Shown piece after piece: positions 33,411 through 41,800 of a stretch of 64,000 nt of DNA. The translations under genes were made by a program, and so were the position numbers. Numbering within the stretch: position 1 is the stretch's first letter; every line of letters starts with the position of its first letter. The stretch lies in assembly GCF_014705605.1 (NCBI RefSeq), contig NZ_JACXIZ010000041.1:1-64000 (forward strand). The letters are read 5' to 3'. The notes under the pieces were generated by a model, which did not search any database, was not told where the DNA came from, and saw only the letters and a list, made by a program, of their open reading frames with translations. Source of the DNA: Paenibacillus sabuli. Lineage in GTDB: Bacteria > Bacillota > Bacilli > Paenibacillales > Paenibacillaceae.

Positions 33411-33460
33411 CTTTTTTTATCAAAAAAACCGACCTCTCCCAAGCGGGAAGACCGTTTTTT
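33411..33460. terminator. Probable bidirectional terminator region
   Basis: Seven A (33421-33427) and seven T (33454-33460) flank an imperfect stem around CTCCC-AAGC-GGGA. The A and T runs pair with each other, and each strand ends in U. It lies between the XRE gene (+) and the VOC gene (-), which converge here. Confidence 0.55.
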
Positions 33461-33498
33461 TACGCGCTCTTCGGCTTATAACTTCTGCTCTACTCGGC

Positions 33499-33921
33499 TT
33501 ACAACTCCAGCACCCAGGCGGGATTCCAGACAATCTCCCACAGGTGGCCGTCCGGGTCCTGAAAATGACCGGAATAGCCGCCCCAGAACGTCTCATGGGC
33601 CGGGTCCGTGACGTTGGCGCCCGCTCTGACGGCTTGGGCCATCACCTCGTCGACCTCTTCCCTGCCGGCGACATTGTGGCCGATCGTGAACTCGGTGGCG
33701 CTGGGCCGCTGAAGCGGCACCTTCGCTTCGTGCGCCAGGTCGGTGCGCTTCCAGAGCGCCAGCTTGACCCCGGCCTGCAGCTCAAAAAACACCGCCGCAC
33801 CGTGCTCGAATTCCGTGCCGATGACGCCTTCCGTCGCCAGCCCGAGCCCGTCCCGATAAAACGCGAGCGCCCGTTCCAGATCCTCCACGGCCAGTGTAAG
33901 TACTGTGATGCGCGGTTTCAT
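33499..33921 (-). CDS. VOC (glyoxalase/bleomycin-resistance-like) family protein
   Basis: A 140-residue protein with two beta-alpha-beta-beta-beta units of the vicinal oxygen chelate fold. The first is ITVLTLAVEDLERALAFYRD, and the second begins near TEFTIGHNVAGREEVDEV. The end reads GGYSGHFQDPDGHLWEIVWN, the usual C-terminal signature with a metal-ligand Glu. Substrate is unknown; many such proteins bind drugs or act on small metabolites. The start is the ATG at 33921 with AAGGAGGGCG upstream. An in-frame extension to 34260 runs through repeat DNA and is rejected. Confidence 0.85.
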   Translation of the reverse strand: MKPRITVLTLAVEDLERALAFYRDGLGLATEGVIGTEFEHGAAVFFELQAGVKLALWKRTDLAHEAKVPLQRPSATEFTIGHNVAGREEVDEVMAQAVRAGANVTDPAHETFWGGYSGHFQDPDGHLWEIVWNPAWVLEL

Positions 33922-34137
33922 TTCGCGCCCTCCTTTCGTTGTCACTATAAGTATGCCACAAGACCCGGCGACCGGTATTGTAAAATTCGGACAACCCCCG
34001 CCATCGCAGACGAGTCGGCCGGGGCGCGGGCTGTCATGCACGCGGCAGACAAGCGCGAGACGGACAAACGCACGGCTGGGCGGAACGGGACGAGCGCATA
34101 CAGCAGACGGTCGCATCGGATTTCCTGCCGAGCTGCC

Positions 34138-34260
34138 AGCATGGAGCCTTGGCTGAGTAGATGCAACAGCAAGCCACATGGAGCCGTGGCTCGCCGGATG
34201 CAGCGGCAATTCACATGGAGCAGCAACTGGGCAGATGGAGCAGCGAGCCACATGGAGCAC
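34138..34260. repeat. Degenerate short repeats in a gene-free stretch
   Basis: The heptamer ATGGAGC occurs five times, at 34141, 34178, 34215, 34235 and 34252, with spacings 37, 37, 20 and 17 bases (37 = 20 + 17). CAGCAAGCCAC and CAGCGAGCCAC precede two of them, so longer units are also partly repeated. The whole gap 33922-34410 (489 bp) has no gene I can support; its right half is a C/T/G-rich low-complexity run. Confidence 0.55.
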
Positions 34261-34410
34261 CTCAGCGACTTCTCCCGTGGCGCACCTAGGGCTGCTGCTC
34301 CTACAACTGCGCTACTCCTGCTGGCGGCTCCCGCGACTGCGCTCCGACTGCTCCCGCGACTGTACTACTCTGCTCCTGCGCTGCGGCGGCGGGCTCCTGC
34401 GCATTCAGGC

Positions 34411-35157
34411 TCAGAGCGTCGTCAGGACGACCGGGCCGTCCTCGGTAATCGCAACCGTGTGCTCGTACTGCACGCAGATCGAACCGTCGAGTGTGCGGGC
34501 CGTCCAGCCGTCCTCGTCGACAAACGCCTCGTCGCCGCCGAGCGTCAGCATCGGCTCGATCGCCAGCACCATTCCGCTCTTCAACCGCGGGCCGGAGCCC
34601 GGCCGCCCGTAGTGCGGAACGGAGGGCTCCTCCCACAGCTCGCGTCCGACGCCGTGCCCGGTGAACTGCCGTACATTCCCGTGGCCGTGCGCGCGGGCGA
34701 AGGCGTCAATCGCATGCCCGATATCGCCGACCCGGCGGCCCGCCTCCGCCTGCGCAATGCCGAGCCGCAGGCTTTCCTCGCCGTGCGCCATCAGCGCGGC
34801 CAGGGCCGGCTGCGGCCGGCCGACTGCGTATGTCCAGGCGGAGTCGCCGTGATAGCCCTTATAGAGCGCCCCGAGATCAATCGAGACGACGTCTCCCTCG
34901 CGCAGCGGATTGCTGCCCGGGAAGCCGTGGCAAATAACGTCGTTGGGCGCCGAGCAGATCGAAGCCGGAAAGCCTTGATGCCCCTTGAAACTCGGCACTG
35001 CCCCCCGCGCGCGGATATGCGCTTCGACCAGCGCGTCCAGCTCCAGCGTCGTCACGCCCGGTGCGATCCGCTCCGCGATCCGTGCATGGCATTCCGCGAC
35101 GATACGACCCGCTTCCCGCATGATGCCGAGCTCATCCTTGGACTTCAATACGATCAT
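34411..35157 (-). CDS. map: Type I methionine aminopeptidase
   Basis: A 248-residue enzyme of standard length. All five metal ligands are visible: the Asp pair in VSIDLGALYKGYHGDSAW, His in QFTGHGVGRELWEEP, Glu in GMVLAIEPML and Glu in QYEHTVAITEDG. It removes the initiator methionine from new proteins in the cytoplasm. GGAGG precedes the ATG at 35157. The gene stands apart from any ribosomal cluster, so it may be a second copy beside one next to the ribosomal protein genes; the window cannot show that. Confidence 0.94.
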   Translation of the reverse strand: MIVLKSKDELGIMREAGRIVAECHARIAERIAPGVTTLELDALVEAHIRARGAVPSFKGHQGFPASICSAPNDVICHGFPGSNPLREGDVVSIDLGALYKGYHGDSAWTYAVGRPQPALAALMAHGEESLRLGIAQAEAGRRVGDIGHAIDAFARAHGHGNVRQFTGHGVGRELWEEPSVPHYGRPGSGPRLKSGMVLAIEPMLTLGGDEAFVDEDGWTARTLDGSICVQYEHTVAITEDGPVVLTTL

Positions 35158-35314
35158 TTCCCGCTTCCTCCTGCTTCCAGTGTCTTGTTCTTAGCAGATT
35201 CATGCCCAGCGGCATTTGTGACAGCAGATACGGCTGACTTGTCGGTCATTCCGTCTCTTGTCGTGATCGCTCATGTCGTTCATCGCATGTGATCCCGCTC
35301 GACGACTCACACGC

Positions 35315-37192
35315 CTAATCGTGCCACAGGATATCGGTGTAGCTGTAGTACGGCCCCGGCTGCAGCGTCTGACGCGGCGCCACCGCCAGCACCCGCACGC
35401 GCAGCGGCGCGCCGGCGCGCTCGGCGCTCACCTCCAGCTCGTGGCTGCCCGCCGTCAGCTCCAGCTCGGCCGCCTGTGCATCCGGAGCCCGGTGGTAGGC
35501 GGGCATGAACGGTCCGGACGCCGCGCAGGCGATGATGCGCGCGCCGTCCAGCGTCACCGTCACCGGCGCGTCGCAGGCGGCGATCAGCCGCACGGTGCGG
35601 GCGCTCGGACAGTGCAGGCGGGTGCGGGCGCGGTAGCGGCCGTCCGCCGTCGTACCGAGCGCCTGCTCCCACGCCAGCGCGCTCCCGCCGAAGGCCGCGG
35701 CCCGGCCCGCGCCGCCCTCCGGCCCCCAGATCGTCCATTCCGCAGCCGGCACGAGCGCGAAGCGTTCCCGCAGCTCGCTCCACACCTGTCCGTCATGGCT
35801 GCGGACGATCGCCGCCGTCAGCTCGTACGCGGACGCGACTGCTTCCCCGGCCCGGACCGTATACGCCAGCGAAGCGCCGGCGCCCGGCTCCAGCTCGAAC
35901 GGACGCGGCTCGCCGCCCGTCCAGCCGTCCGGCAGCTCCAGCCCCAGCCGCCCGATCCAGCGCTCCGCGCTGTGATTCGTCACGGTCAGCGTCAGCGTCT
36001 TGGTCGCGCGGCGTGCGATCGCCGGCCCGTCCGCGCCATAGTCGATCGTCAGCTCCAGGCCGAGCGGCGCTATCGTGCCTTCCGGCAGCAGCCGGCGGTC
36101 GGTCCGCACGTCTGCCGCCCATAGCCGCTTCACAGCCTCCCCCGGCGCGGCCCCCAGCTCGGTCGCGCTCGTCGGCAGCTCCGGATGCACCAGGATGCCC
36201 GTGTCCCAGGCGGCCAGCACCTGACGGCCGACGCGGATCGTACGCCGCGTCAGCTCGTCCAGATTGGCCGGAGCGGGGAAGCCCTTGATCGGAGCGCTGA
36301 CGACGATCCGGTCGCCGACCGGCGCTACCCAGCGCTCCGGCAGCGCGTCCGGCCCCGCCAGCATGCCGAGGATCGCGCCCAGCGTCGCCGCCGTGCAGTC
36401 GGTGTCGTAGCCGCAGTTGACCGCCTTGAGGATCGCATCCTCAAAGTCCGTGCCGTACAGCCAGCCGAGCAGGGTAAAGGCAATGTTTTGGGGCGCGTCG
36501 GTGAAGTTGTCGCGGCCGTGATGCGCGAGGATGAGATCGCGCGCCTCGAGCCAATCCTTGCCCTCGCGGTGCCAGCGCAGCAGGTCGTTCACCGCCTTCG
36601 CGGTGCGGCAGTCGTCGGGAATATAGGCCATGCCGATCGCGATCAGGCGATCCCGGTCCTTCTCCACGAAGCAAGCGCTCTCGATCGCGGCGAACAGCAT
36701 CTCGCCATACACGCCTTCCCCGCCGGCATGGTCCACGACGGCATCCTGATACGCATAGTAGGCGGCCACCTGCGGCGCGCCCGGCGCGGCCATCGCCCAG
36801 ATCTCGGAGCGGATCGGCGAGCCCATGCAGTCGGCGAACGGATTGTCCCAGCTCCCCGTCAGCGGCGCCCGCAGGCCGCGCCGCAGATTGGTGAGCGCGT
36901 AGCCGTATTCGTCGAACGGGAAGAAGACATGCTCCGTCCACTCCTGCCCCAGCTCGCGGCTCGTCAGCCGCGGCCCGTATTGCTCCAGCGCATGCAGCCA
37001 GACGAGCTGCAGGTCGAGGTCGTCGTTCTCCAACGGACCGTCCTGCAGCACCGGATAGAAGGTCAGATCCAGCCGCTCCATCCTGCCCTCCACCGGCGCG
37101 CCCAGCGTGCCGCCGATGTTTTTGCCGAGCCAGCCGCCATAGACCGTGCGGTAATAATCCTGTTCGTTCAGTATGCGAGTGGTTGTCATCAT
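35315..37192 (-). CDS. ADP-ribosylglycohydrolase-fold protein with C-terminal beta domains
   Basis: A 625-residue protein. Residues 1-330 are an ADP-ribosylglycohydrolase-family domain: VYGGWLGKNIGGTLGAPVEG at the start, the metal motif ENDDLDLQLVWL, and the second metal motif NCGYDTDCTAATLGAILG. The second half (about 380-620) is beta-rich, resembling sugar-binding or Ig-like modules (LTLTVTNHSAERWIG, TVRLIAACDAPVTVTLD). The fusion suggests action on a sugar-linked or small substrate rather than on ADP-ribosylated protein, but this is inference. The start is one of two ATGs at 37192/37189 with GGGAGG upstream. It is divergent from an AraC regulator (37335), which probably controls it. Confidence 0.85.
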   Translation of the reverse strand: MMTTTRILNEQDYYRTVYGGWLGKNIGGTLGAPVEGRMERLDLTFYPVLQDGPLENDDLDLQLVWLHALEQYGPRLTSRELGQEWTEHVFFPFDEYGYALTNLRRGLRAPLTGSWDNPFADCMGSPIRSEIWAMAAPGAPQVAAYYAYQDAVVDHAGGEGVYGEMLFAAIESACFVEKDRDRLIAIGMAYIPDDCRTAKAVNDLLRWHREGKDWLEARDLILAHHGRDNFTDAPQNIAFTLLGWLYGTDFEDAILKAVNCGYDTDCTAATLGAILGMLAGPDALPERWVAPVGDRIVVSAPIKGFPAPANLDELTRRTIRVGRQVLAAWDTGILVHPELPTSATELGAAPGEAVKRLWAADVRTDRRLLPEGTIAPLGLELTIDYGADGPAIARRATKTLTLTVTNHSAERWIGRLGLELPDGWTGGEPRPFELEPGAGASLAYTVRAGEAVASAYELTAAIVRSHDGQVWSELRERFALVPAAEWTIWGPEGGAGRAAAFGGSALAWEQALGTTADGRYRARTRLHCPSARTVRLIAACDAPVTVTLDGARIIACAASGPFMPAYHRAPDAQAAELELTAGSHELEVSAERAGAPLRVRVLAVAPRQTLQPGPYYSYTDILWHD

Positions 37193-37334
37193 ACGAAGCC
37201 TCCCGTTTGCTAGTTTGCTATAATGATGATGCATGCAAGCGCCGCCGCTCTCTCATTATAGGAGGGCGGGTCCGGGCAAGACCATGCACGATCTTCATTT
37301 CTCACAGCGCTTCGAAAAGGGGAGGCCGTCAACT

Positions 37335-38240
37335 ATGCACTACTCGTTCTCGCGCCTGGCCGCGCTCGATATCCGCTGGGCCGACCAGTTCCATGCCGCG
37401 GACGCGTCATTTCGCTGGAATCACGCGAATCCGCACTATCAGCTCATCGTCGCCAGCGACGGCCCGGTCTGGATCGAGGCGGAGGGCCGGCGCTACACCC
37501 TGCGCACCGGGGAGTCGCTGCTGCTGCTGCCATGGGAGTCGCACACCGGCTGGAACCACGCCGAGCAGCAGGGCAGCTTCTTTTGGGCGCAGTTCGCATG
37601 CGAGCCGGCGCTGCGTCCGTTCGACGCTGACGCAGCGCCCGACCTGACGATTATCCATGCCGACCGGAGCGAGCTGCGCACCGCCGGGGACCGCCACGAG
37701 GATCGGATCGTCGTGCCGAAGCTGCATCTGTCCAGCCGGCGCTACCGGCTGCTGCAGCTGTTCGAGCAGCTCGTGGAGCAGTCACGCGCGGCCCAGGGGT
37801 ATTTTCGCTTCCGGCAGACGCTGCTGCTCGGCGAGATCCTGGGGCTGATCGCCGCCGACGTGCTGGAGCAGAGCGAGCGCGATACGTCGCTGCCGCAGTC
37901 CTACTTCACCTACCGCCGACTCGTCAATCTGCTCAATAACGGCTTCGCCCGTCCGATCGGCAAGGCGCTGCTGGAGCGCGAGCTCGACCGCAAGTACGCG
38001 TACCTGTGCCAGGTGTTCAAAAAATACGCCGATCTGACGATCGTCCAGTATGTGCAACGGCTGCGCGTGCAGCGCGCCTGCCACCTGCTCACCAGCACTG
38101 GCAAAAGCGTCGGCGACATCGCCGCCGAGGTCGGCTTCGAGGACGCCTTCTACTTCAGCCGCGTCTTCAAGCGGCTGGAGGGCGTCTCGCCGGCGCGCTA
38201 CCGGGACGCCAAAACGACGCAGTCCGGGAAATCCCGTTGA
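37335..38240 (+). CDS. AraC-family transcriptional regulator
   Basis: A 301-residue protein. Residues 1-170 are a cupin-type sensor (ANPHYQLIVASDGPVWIEAE, RYTLRTGESLLLLPWESHTG). The C-terminal 100 residues are the AraC double HTH (FARPIGKALLERELDRKYAY, GDIAAEVGFEDAFYFSRVFK). The ATG at 37335 lies after GGGGAGG; a longer frame from 37233 is less likely. It is divergent from the ADP-ribosylglycohydrolase-like gene. The sensor ligand is probably a sugar, by analogy with other cupin AraC proteins. Confidence 0.88.
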   Translation: MHYSFSRLAALDIRWADQFHAADASFRWNHANPHYQLIVASDGPVWIEAEGRRYTLRTGESLLLLPWESHTGWNHAEQQGSFFWAQFACEPALRPFDADAAPDLTIIHADRSELRTAGDRHEDRIVVPKLHLSSRRYRLLQLFEQLVEQSRAAQGYFRFRQTLLLGEILGLIAADVLEQSERDTSLPQSYFTYRRLVNLLNNGFARPIGKALLERELDRKYAYLCQVFKKYADLTIVQYVQRLRVQRACHLLTSTGKSVGDIAAEVGFEDAFYFSRVFKRLEGVSPARYRDAKTTQSGKSR

Positions 38241-38270
38241 CTGCGCCTGCTTGCTCTGGCGGCAATTAAA

Positions 38271-39689
38271 TTAAGACACCCTGTCCTCGCACGCCGCCGG
38301 CTCGTCCAGCACGGCGAGCTGCTGCGCGCGCAGCTCCCGCTTGAGCGCAGCGACGGTGTCCGCATAAGCCGGATCGGCGTACACATTGCGCAGCTCGTGC
38401 GGATCGCGCTCGAGGTCGAACAGCTCCCACTCCGGCGCGCGATCCTCGTCCACCGAGCCCGAGGTGCCGAGCGCCTGGGCGTAGTAGTAGATCAGCTTGT
38501 AGCGATGCGTGCGGATGCCATAGTGCGAGTACACATTGTGAATGTGGTCCAGATGCATCCAGTAGCGATAGTACATCGACGTGCGCCAGCCCTCCGGCGT
38601 CTCGCCGCGCAGCACGCCGCGCAGGCTCGCGCCCTGCATCTCCTCAGGCACGGCGATGCCGGCGTACTCGAGGAAGGTGACCGGGAAGTCGACGTTGAGC
38701 GCCATCGCTTCGCTCACGCTGCCGGCCCGGATCTCGCGCGGATAGCGGATGACCATCGGCATGCGCAGCGACTCCTCGTACATGAAGCGCTTGTCGAACC
38801 ATCCGTGATCGCCGAGGAAGAAGCCCTGGTCGGACGTATACACGATGATCGTGTCGTCGGCGATGCCCTCCGCGTCGAGGTAGTCGAGCAGCCGCCCGAC
38901 GCTCTCGTCGATGGACGCGACGCAGCGCAGATAGTCCTTGATGTAGCGCTGATACTTCCAGCGCTTGGCCTCCAGCTCGCTCAGCTCCGCCGGCGCCGTG
39001 CCCTTGAGATCGACCTCGTCGTGCATGTCGCGCTCGATCCGCATCTTGGCCACCCGGGCGGCCTCGGCGCGGGTCGCATAGTCGTCGTAGAAGGTCTCCG
39101 GCTCGGGCAAGTCGACGCCCTCGTACAGGTCCTTGTACTTCTCGTGCGGCTGCCACGGCCGATGCGGCGCCTTGTGATGGCACATCAGCATGAAGGGGCG
39201 CGTCTTGTCCCGGGCGTCCATCCAGTCGATCGAATAGTCGGTGATCAGGTCCGTGGCGTAGCCCTTGACCCGCTTGCGCTCGCCCATCTCGATGAATTCG
39301 GGATCGTGATACTCCCCTTGTCCGGGCACGACATTCCAATAATCGAAGCCCGTCGGGTCGGCGTCGCCGCCGTGCCCGAGATGCCATTTGCCGACGATGG
39401 CCGTCTGGTAGCCCTCCTGCTGCATCAGCTTCGGATAGGTCATCTGGCGGCCGTCGAGCGCATCGTGAATCGACTTGACGCCGTTGAGATGGTTGTACTT
39501 GCCGGTGAGGATCGCCGCCCGGCTCGGCGAGCAGATCGAATTGGTGCAAAAGCAGTTGTCCAGCCGCATCCCTTCGCTTGCAATCCGGTCGATGTTCGGC
39601 GTTTCATTAATCCGGCTGCCGTAGCAGCTCATGGCGTGCGACGCATGGTCGTCCGACATGATGAATACGATATTTGGCCTTTTGGTCAT
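38271..39689 (-). CDS. Type I sulfatase (formylglycine-dependent)
   Basis: A 472-residue arylsulfatase-family enzyme. The metal site is NIVFIMSDDHASHAMSCYG. The catalytic Cys is in SICSPSRAAILTGKYNH, the Cys-x-Pro-x-Arg signature converted to formylglycine. GKWHLG and TSDQGFFLGDHGWFDK complete the active site. No signal peptide is present, so it should act in the cytoplasm, probably on sulfated oligosaccharides after uptake. A maturase is needed and none is seen nearby. The start ATG at 39689 has GAGGTG upstream. Divergent from an AraC regulator (39792). Confidence 0.93.
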   Translation of the reverse strand: MTKRPNIVFIMSDDHASHAMSCYGSRINETPNIDRIASEGMRLDNCFCTNSICSPSRAAILTGKYNHLNGVKSIHDALDGRQMTYPKLMQQEGYQTAIVGKWHLGHGGDADPTGFDYWNVVPGQGEYHDPEFIEMGERKRVKGYATDLITDYSIDWMDARDKTRPFMLMCHHKAPHRPWQPHEKYKDLYEGVDLPEPETFYDDYATRAEAARVAKMRIERDMHDEVDLKGTAPAELSELEAKRWKYQRYIKDYLRCVASIDESVGRLLDYLDAEGIADDTIIVYTSDQGFFLGDHGWFDKRFMYEESLRMPMVIRYPREIRAGSVSEAMALNVDFPVTFLEYAGIAVPEEMQGASLRGVLRGETPEGWRTSMYYRYWMHLDHIHNVYSHYGIRTHRYKLIYYYAQALGTSGSVDEDRAPEWELFDLERDPHELRNVYADPAYADTVAALKRELRAQQLAVLDEPAACEDRVS

Positions 39690-39791
39690 GGGAATCACCT
39701 CAGGCTCATTATACCGCTTACACTCGCAACGATGGAGGTAGTATGTTACGATTCCGGTATAGACTCACATTGAATGAGGGAGGCGTAGAGG

Positions 39792-40571
39792 GTGCTCGAA
39801 ATCTACAGCAGCCACTTGGACGACCATATCCCGGATTGGTATAATCTTGCGCGTCAGGTGGACACGCATATCATCGCTCTGGTCACCGAAGGCAAGGTCC
39901 ATTATCGGCTGGACGGCAAGGCGGTGCCGGCGAACAAGGGCGATCTGCTGTTCATTCCGCGGGGCACGCGGCGCGAGGCGCGCAACGATGCGGACGGCAC
40001 GCACCAGAAGTACACCGTGCTATTTGGCGGCTCGCTGGACGAACTGCCCTTTTTTGGCGCGGCTGCGCCGATCGTGCGACGTACCCGGAGCTTCGATTAT
40101 TTCAAGGAAAAAATGCAGCTGCTGCACCGCCATTCCATCGAACGCCGTCCCTACTACGAGACGATCCGGAGCGGCATCCTGACGGAGCTGCTCGCCACGC
40201 TCGGCCGCGAGCTGCTGACGCCGCCCGTACCGCTGCGCAAGCTCAGCGCCGTCCGCAAGCTCGAGCAGCATATCCTGACCCACTTCCGGCGGGCGGTAAC
40301 GCTGGGCGAGCTCGCCCGATTGATTGACCGCTCCCCCAATTATACCCTTACCGTGTTCAAGGAGGTCACTGGTCAGACGCCGCAGGCGTATATGCAGTCG
40401 CTGCGCATCTCGACCGCGATGGAGCTGCTGCAGCACACCGACCTGCCGGTCAAGGCGATCAGCGAACACCTGGGGTATTACGACACCTCGTACTTCTACA
40501 AGATGTTCCGCCGCGCCACCGGCATGTCGCCGTCCGCCTACGCAAAGGCGCGGCGCCGGGAACCGCGCTGA
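39792..40571 (+). CDS. AraC-family transcriptional regulator
   Basis: A 259-residue protein. The N-terminal half is a cupin sensor (HIIALVTEGKVHYRLDGKAV, GDLLFIPRGTRREARND). The C-terminal HTH pair reads LARLIDRSPNYTLTVFKEV and AISEHLGYYDTSYFYKMFR. It starts at a GTG with GGGAGG eight bases upstream. It is divergent from the sulfatase gene across 102 bp, so it most likely regulates sulfatase in response to a sugar. A TATAAT sits on the sulfatase side without a good -35, as expected for an activator-dependent promoter. Confidence 0.88.
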   Translation: MLEIYSSHLDDHIPDWYNLARQVDTHIIALVTEGKVHYRLDGKAVPANKGDLLFIPRGTRREARNDADGTHQKYTVLFGGSLDELPFFGAAAPIVRRTRSFDYFKEKMQLLHRHSIERRPYYETIRSGILTELLATLGRELLTPPVPLRKLSAVRKLEQHILTHFRRAVTLGELARLIDRSPNYTLTVFKEVTGQTPQAYMQSLRISTAMELLQHTDLPVKAISEHLGYYDTSYFYKMFRRATGMSPSAYAKARRREPR

Positions 40572-40652
40572 GCCGGCAACCGGCAACGGGGGCATGCCCG
40601 TCGCCGCTCGTGCAGATGCTGCTGGCTGTCCGCCATGCTCCATGGAACGGCA

Positions 40653-40695
40653 GCCGGGCGGCGGCTCGCAATACTCATGAGCGCCGCCGCCCGGC
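40653..40695. terminator. Strong GC-rich hairpin between convergent genes
   Basis: A 13-bp perfect stem (GCCGGGCGGCGGC, 40653-40665, with 40683-40695) separates the AraC gene (+) from the siderophore-binding gene (-). A short A-run follows on the + strand, so neither strand has the 3' U-run of a standard terminator. It is probably a barrier to read-through. Confidence 0.4.
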
Positions 40696-40711
40696 AAAAT
40701 AGGACTTGCAG

Positions 40712-41800
40712 TTATTGCGCGCCCGTGAGCGCCCGTACCACATCGTCGATCTTCATCGCATCGGCAGTCGGACCGTTGAGCATCCAGTGGCGTGCCGACA
40801 CCATGTATACCTGCTCTTGCTTCACCGCCGGGTGCCGCTTCCAGATCTCCAGTTCCTCCACCTCGGCCATCCCGCGCAGTTCCTCCTCGTACTGCTCGGC
40901 CGTCGAGTAGGAGGAGCCGACCACGACGAACAGATGGTCCGCAGTCAGTTCGGGGAATGTCTCCAGTGCCGCGATCTCGCCCCATGTCCCTTCCTCGGCG
41001 TCCTCCATCCGCGCCGCGATAGCAGGCGATACCTCCAGTCCGAGCTCGCTGTAGAGCAGCTCTGTGTATACGAACCAGGGATAGAAGACCTGCACCTCCT
41101 TGATCGACGGGCGAATCGCGGCGACCGTGCTCCCGCTATTACCGGCTTGTTTGATCGCCGCGCTCGCCTGCCCCAGCTTGTCCGCATACTGCTGCACGAC
41201 CCGCTGCGCCTGCTCCTGGCGGCCAAGCGCTTCTCCCAGCTCGACAATTGAGCTCCGCCAATCGCCGCGTGCATAGACGATCGTCGGCGCGATCTTGCTG
41301 AGCTGATCGTAGATATCCTGCTCGTATACCGCCAGATCGGACGCAATGATCAGTTCGGGGCTGCCCTGCAGGATCGCCTCGTAATTGAGCGTATCGCCGA
41401 CATCCGCGATGATCTCCACGCCCTGTCCCTCCAGCGTCTCATACAAGTAGTGACCCGTCGGCACGCTTGCCTGCGCCAGCGGCACCTCCAGCGCGAGCGC
41501 GATATCCTCCAGCCCTGCCACCATGATTCGCTGAGGCTGCGCCGGAATGTCCGTCGTGCCCATCAGATGCTGAACCTGGCGCGTCTGCGGCTGCTCCGCA
41601 TGCGCTCCCCCGTTGCTCGGCTGCTGTCCTTGCCGCGACGCAGCGTTGCCGCTGGTCGCCCCCTCATTGCCCGTTGCGGCGCTGTTGCCGCTCGGCGTCT
41701 CGTTCGCCGGCGCGGCCGTGTTGCCGGCCGGTGCGCCGCACGCCGCGAACAGCAGCGACATGCCCAGCAGCATCGCCGCCATGGTGGACGGCTTGTACAT
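40712..41800 (-). CDS. Iron-siderophore-binding lipoprotein (internal start within the preceding frame)
   Basis: From the ATG at 41800 the frame gives a 362-residue lipoprotein. It has MYKPSTMAAMLLGMSLLFAA followed by lipobox Cys, a Gly/Asn/Ala-rich linker, then a Peripla_BP_2 domain (PQRIMVAGLEDIALALEVPL, SPELIIASDLAVYEQDIYDQ, DHLFVVVGSSYSTAEQYEEE). It should capture ferric siderophore for an ABC importer, which is not in the window. A perfect Fur box lies 56 bp upstream, so expression under iron limitation is expected. This entry overlaps the longer one on purpose: exported protein from an internal start is, to me, the more likely functional product. Confidence 0.8.
   Translation of the reverse strand: MYKPSTMAAMLLGMSLLFAACGAPAGNTAAPANETPSGNSAATGNEGATSGNAASRQGQQPSNGGAHAEQPQTRQVQHLMGTTDIPAQPQRIMVAGLEDIALALEVPLAQASVPTGHYLYETLEGQGVEIIADVGDTLNYEAILQGSPELIIASDLAVYEQDIYDQLSKIAPTIVYARGDWRSSIVELGEALGRQEQAQRVVQQYADKLGQASAAIKQAGNSGSTVAAIRPSIKEVQVFYPWFVYTELLYSELGLEVSPAIAARMEDAEEGTWGEIAALETFPELTADHLFVVVGSSYSTAEQYEEELRGMAEVEELEIWKRHPAVKQEQVYMVSARHWMLNGPTADAMKIDDVVRALTGAQ

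Noticed and set aside
33922-34260. N-terminal extension of the VOC protein
   Set aside because: It reads repeat DNA, and the ATG at 33921 has a strong ribosome site.
34138-34260. Possible CRISPR array
   Set aside because: Repeats are only 7-11 bp, degenerate, unevenly spaced, and no cas gene is in view.
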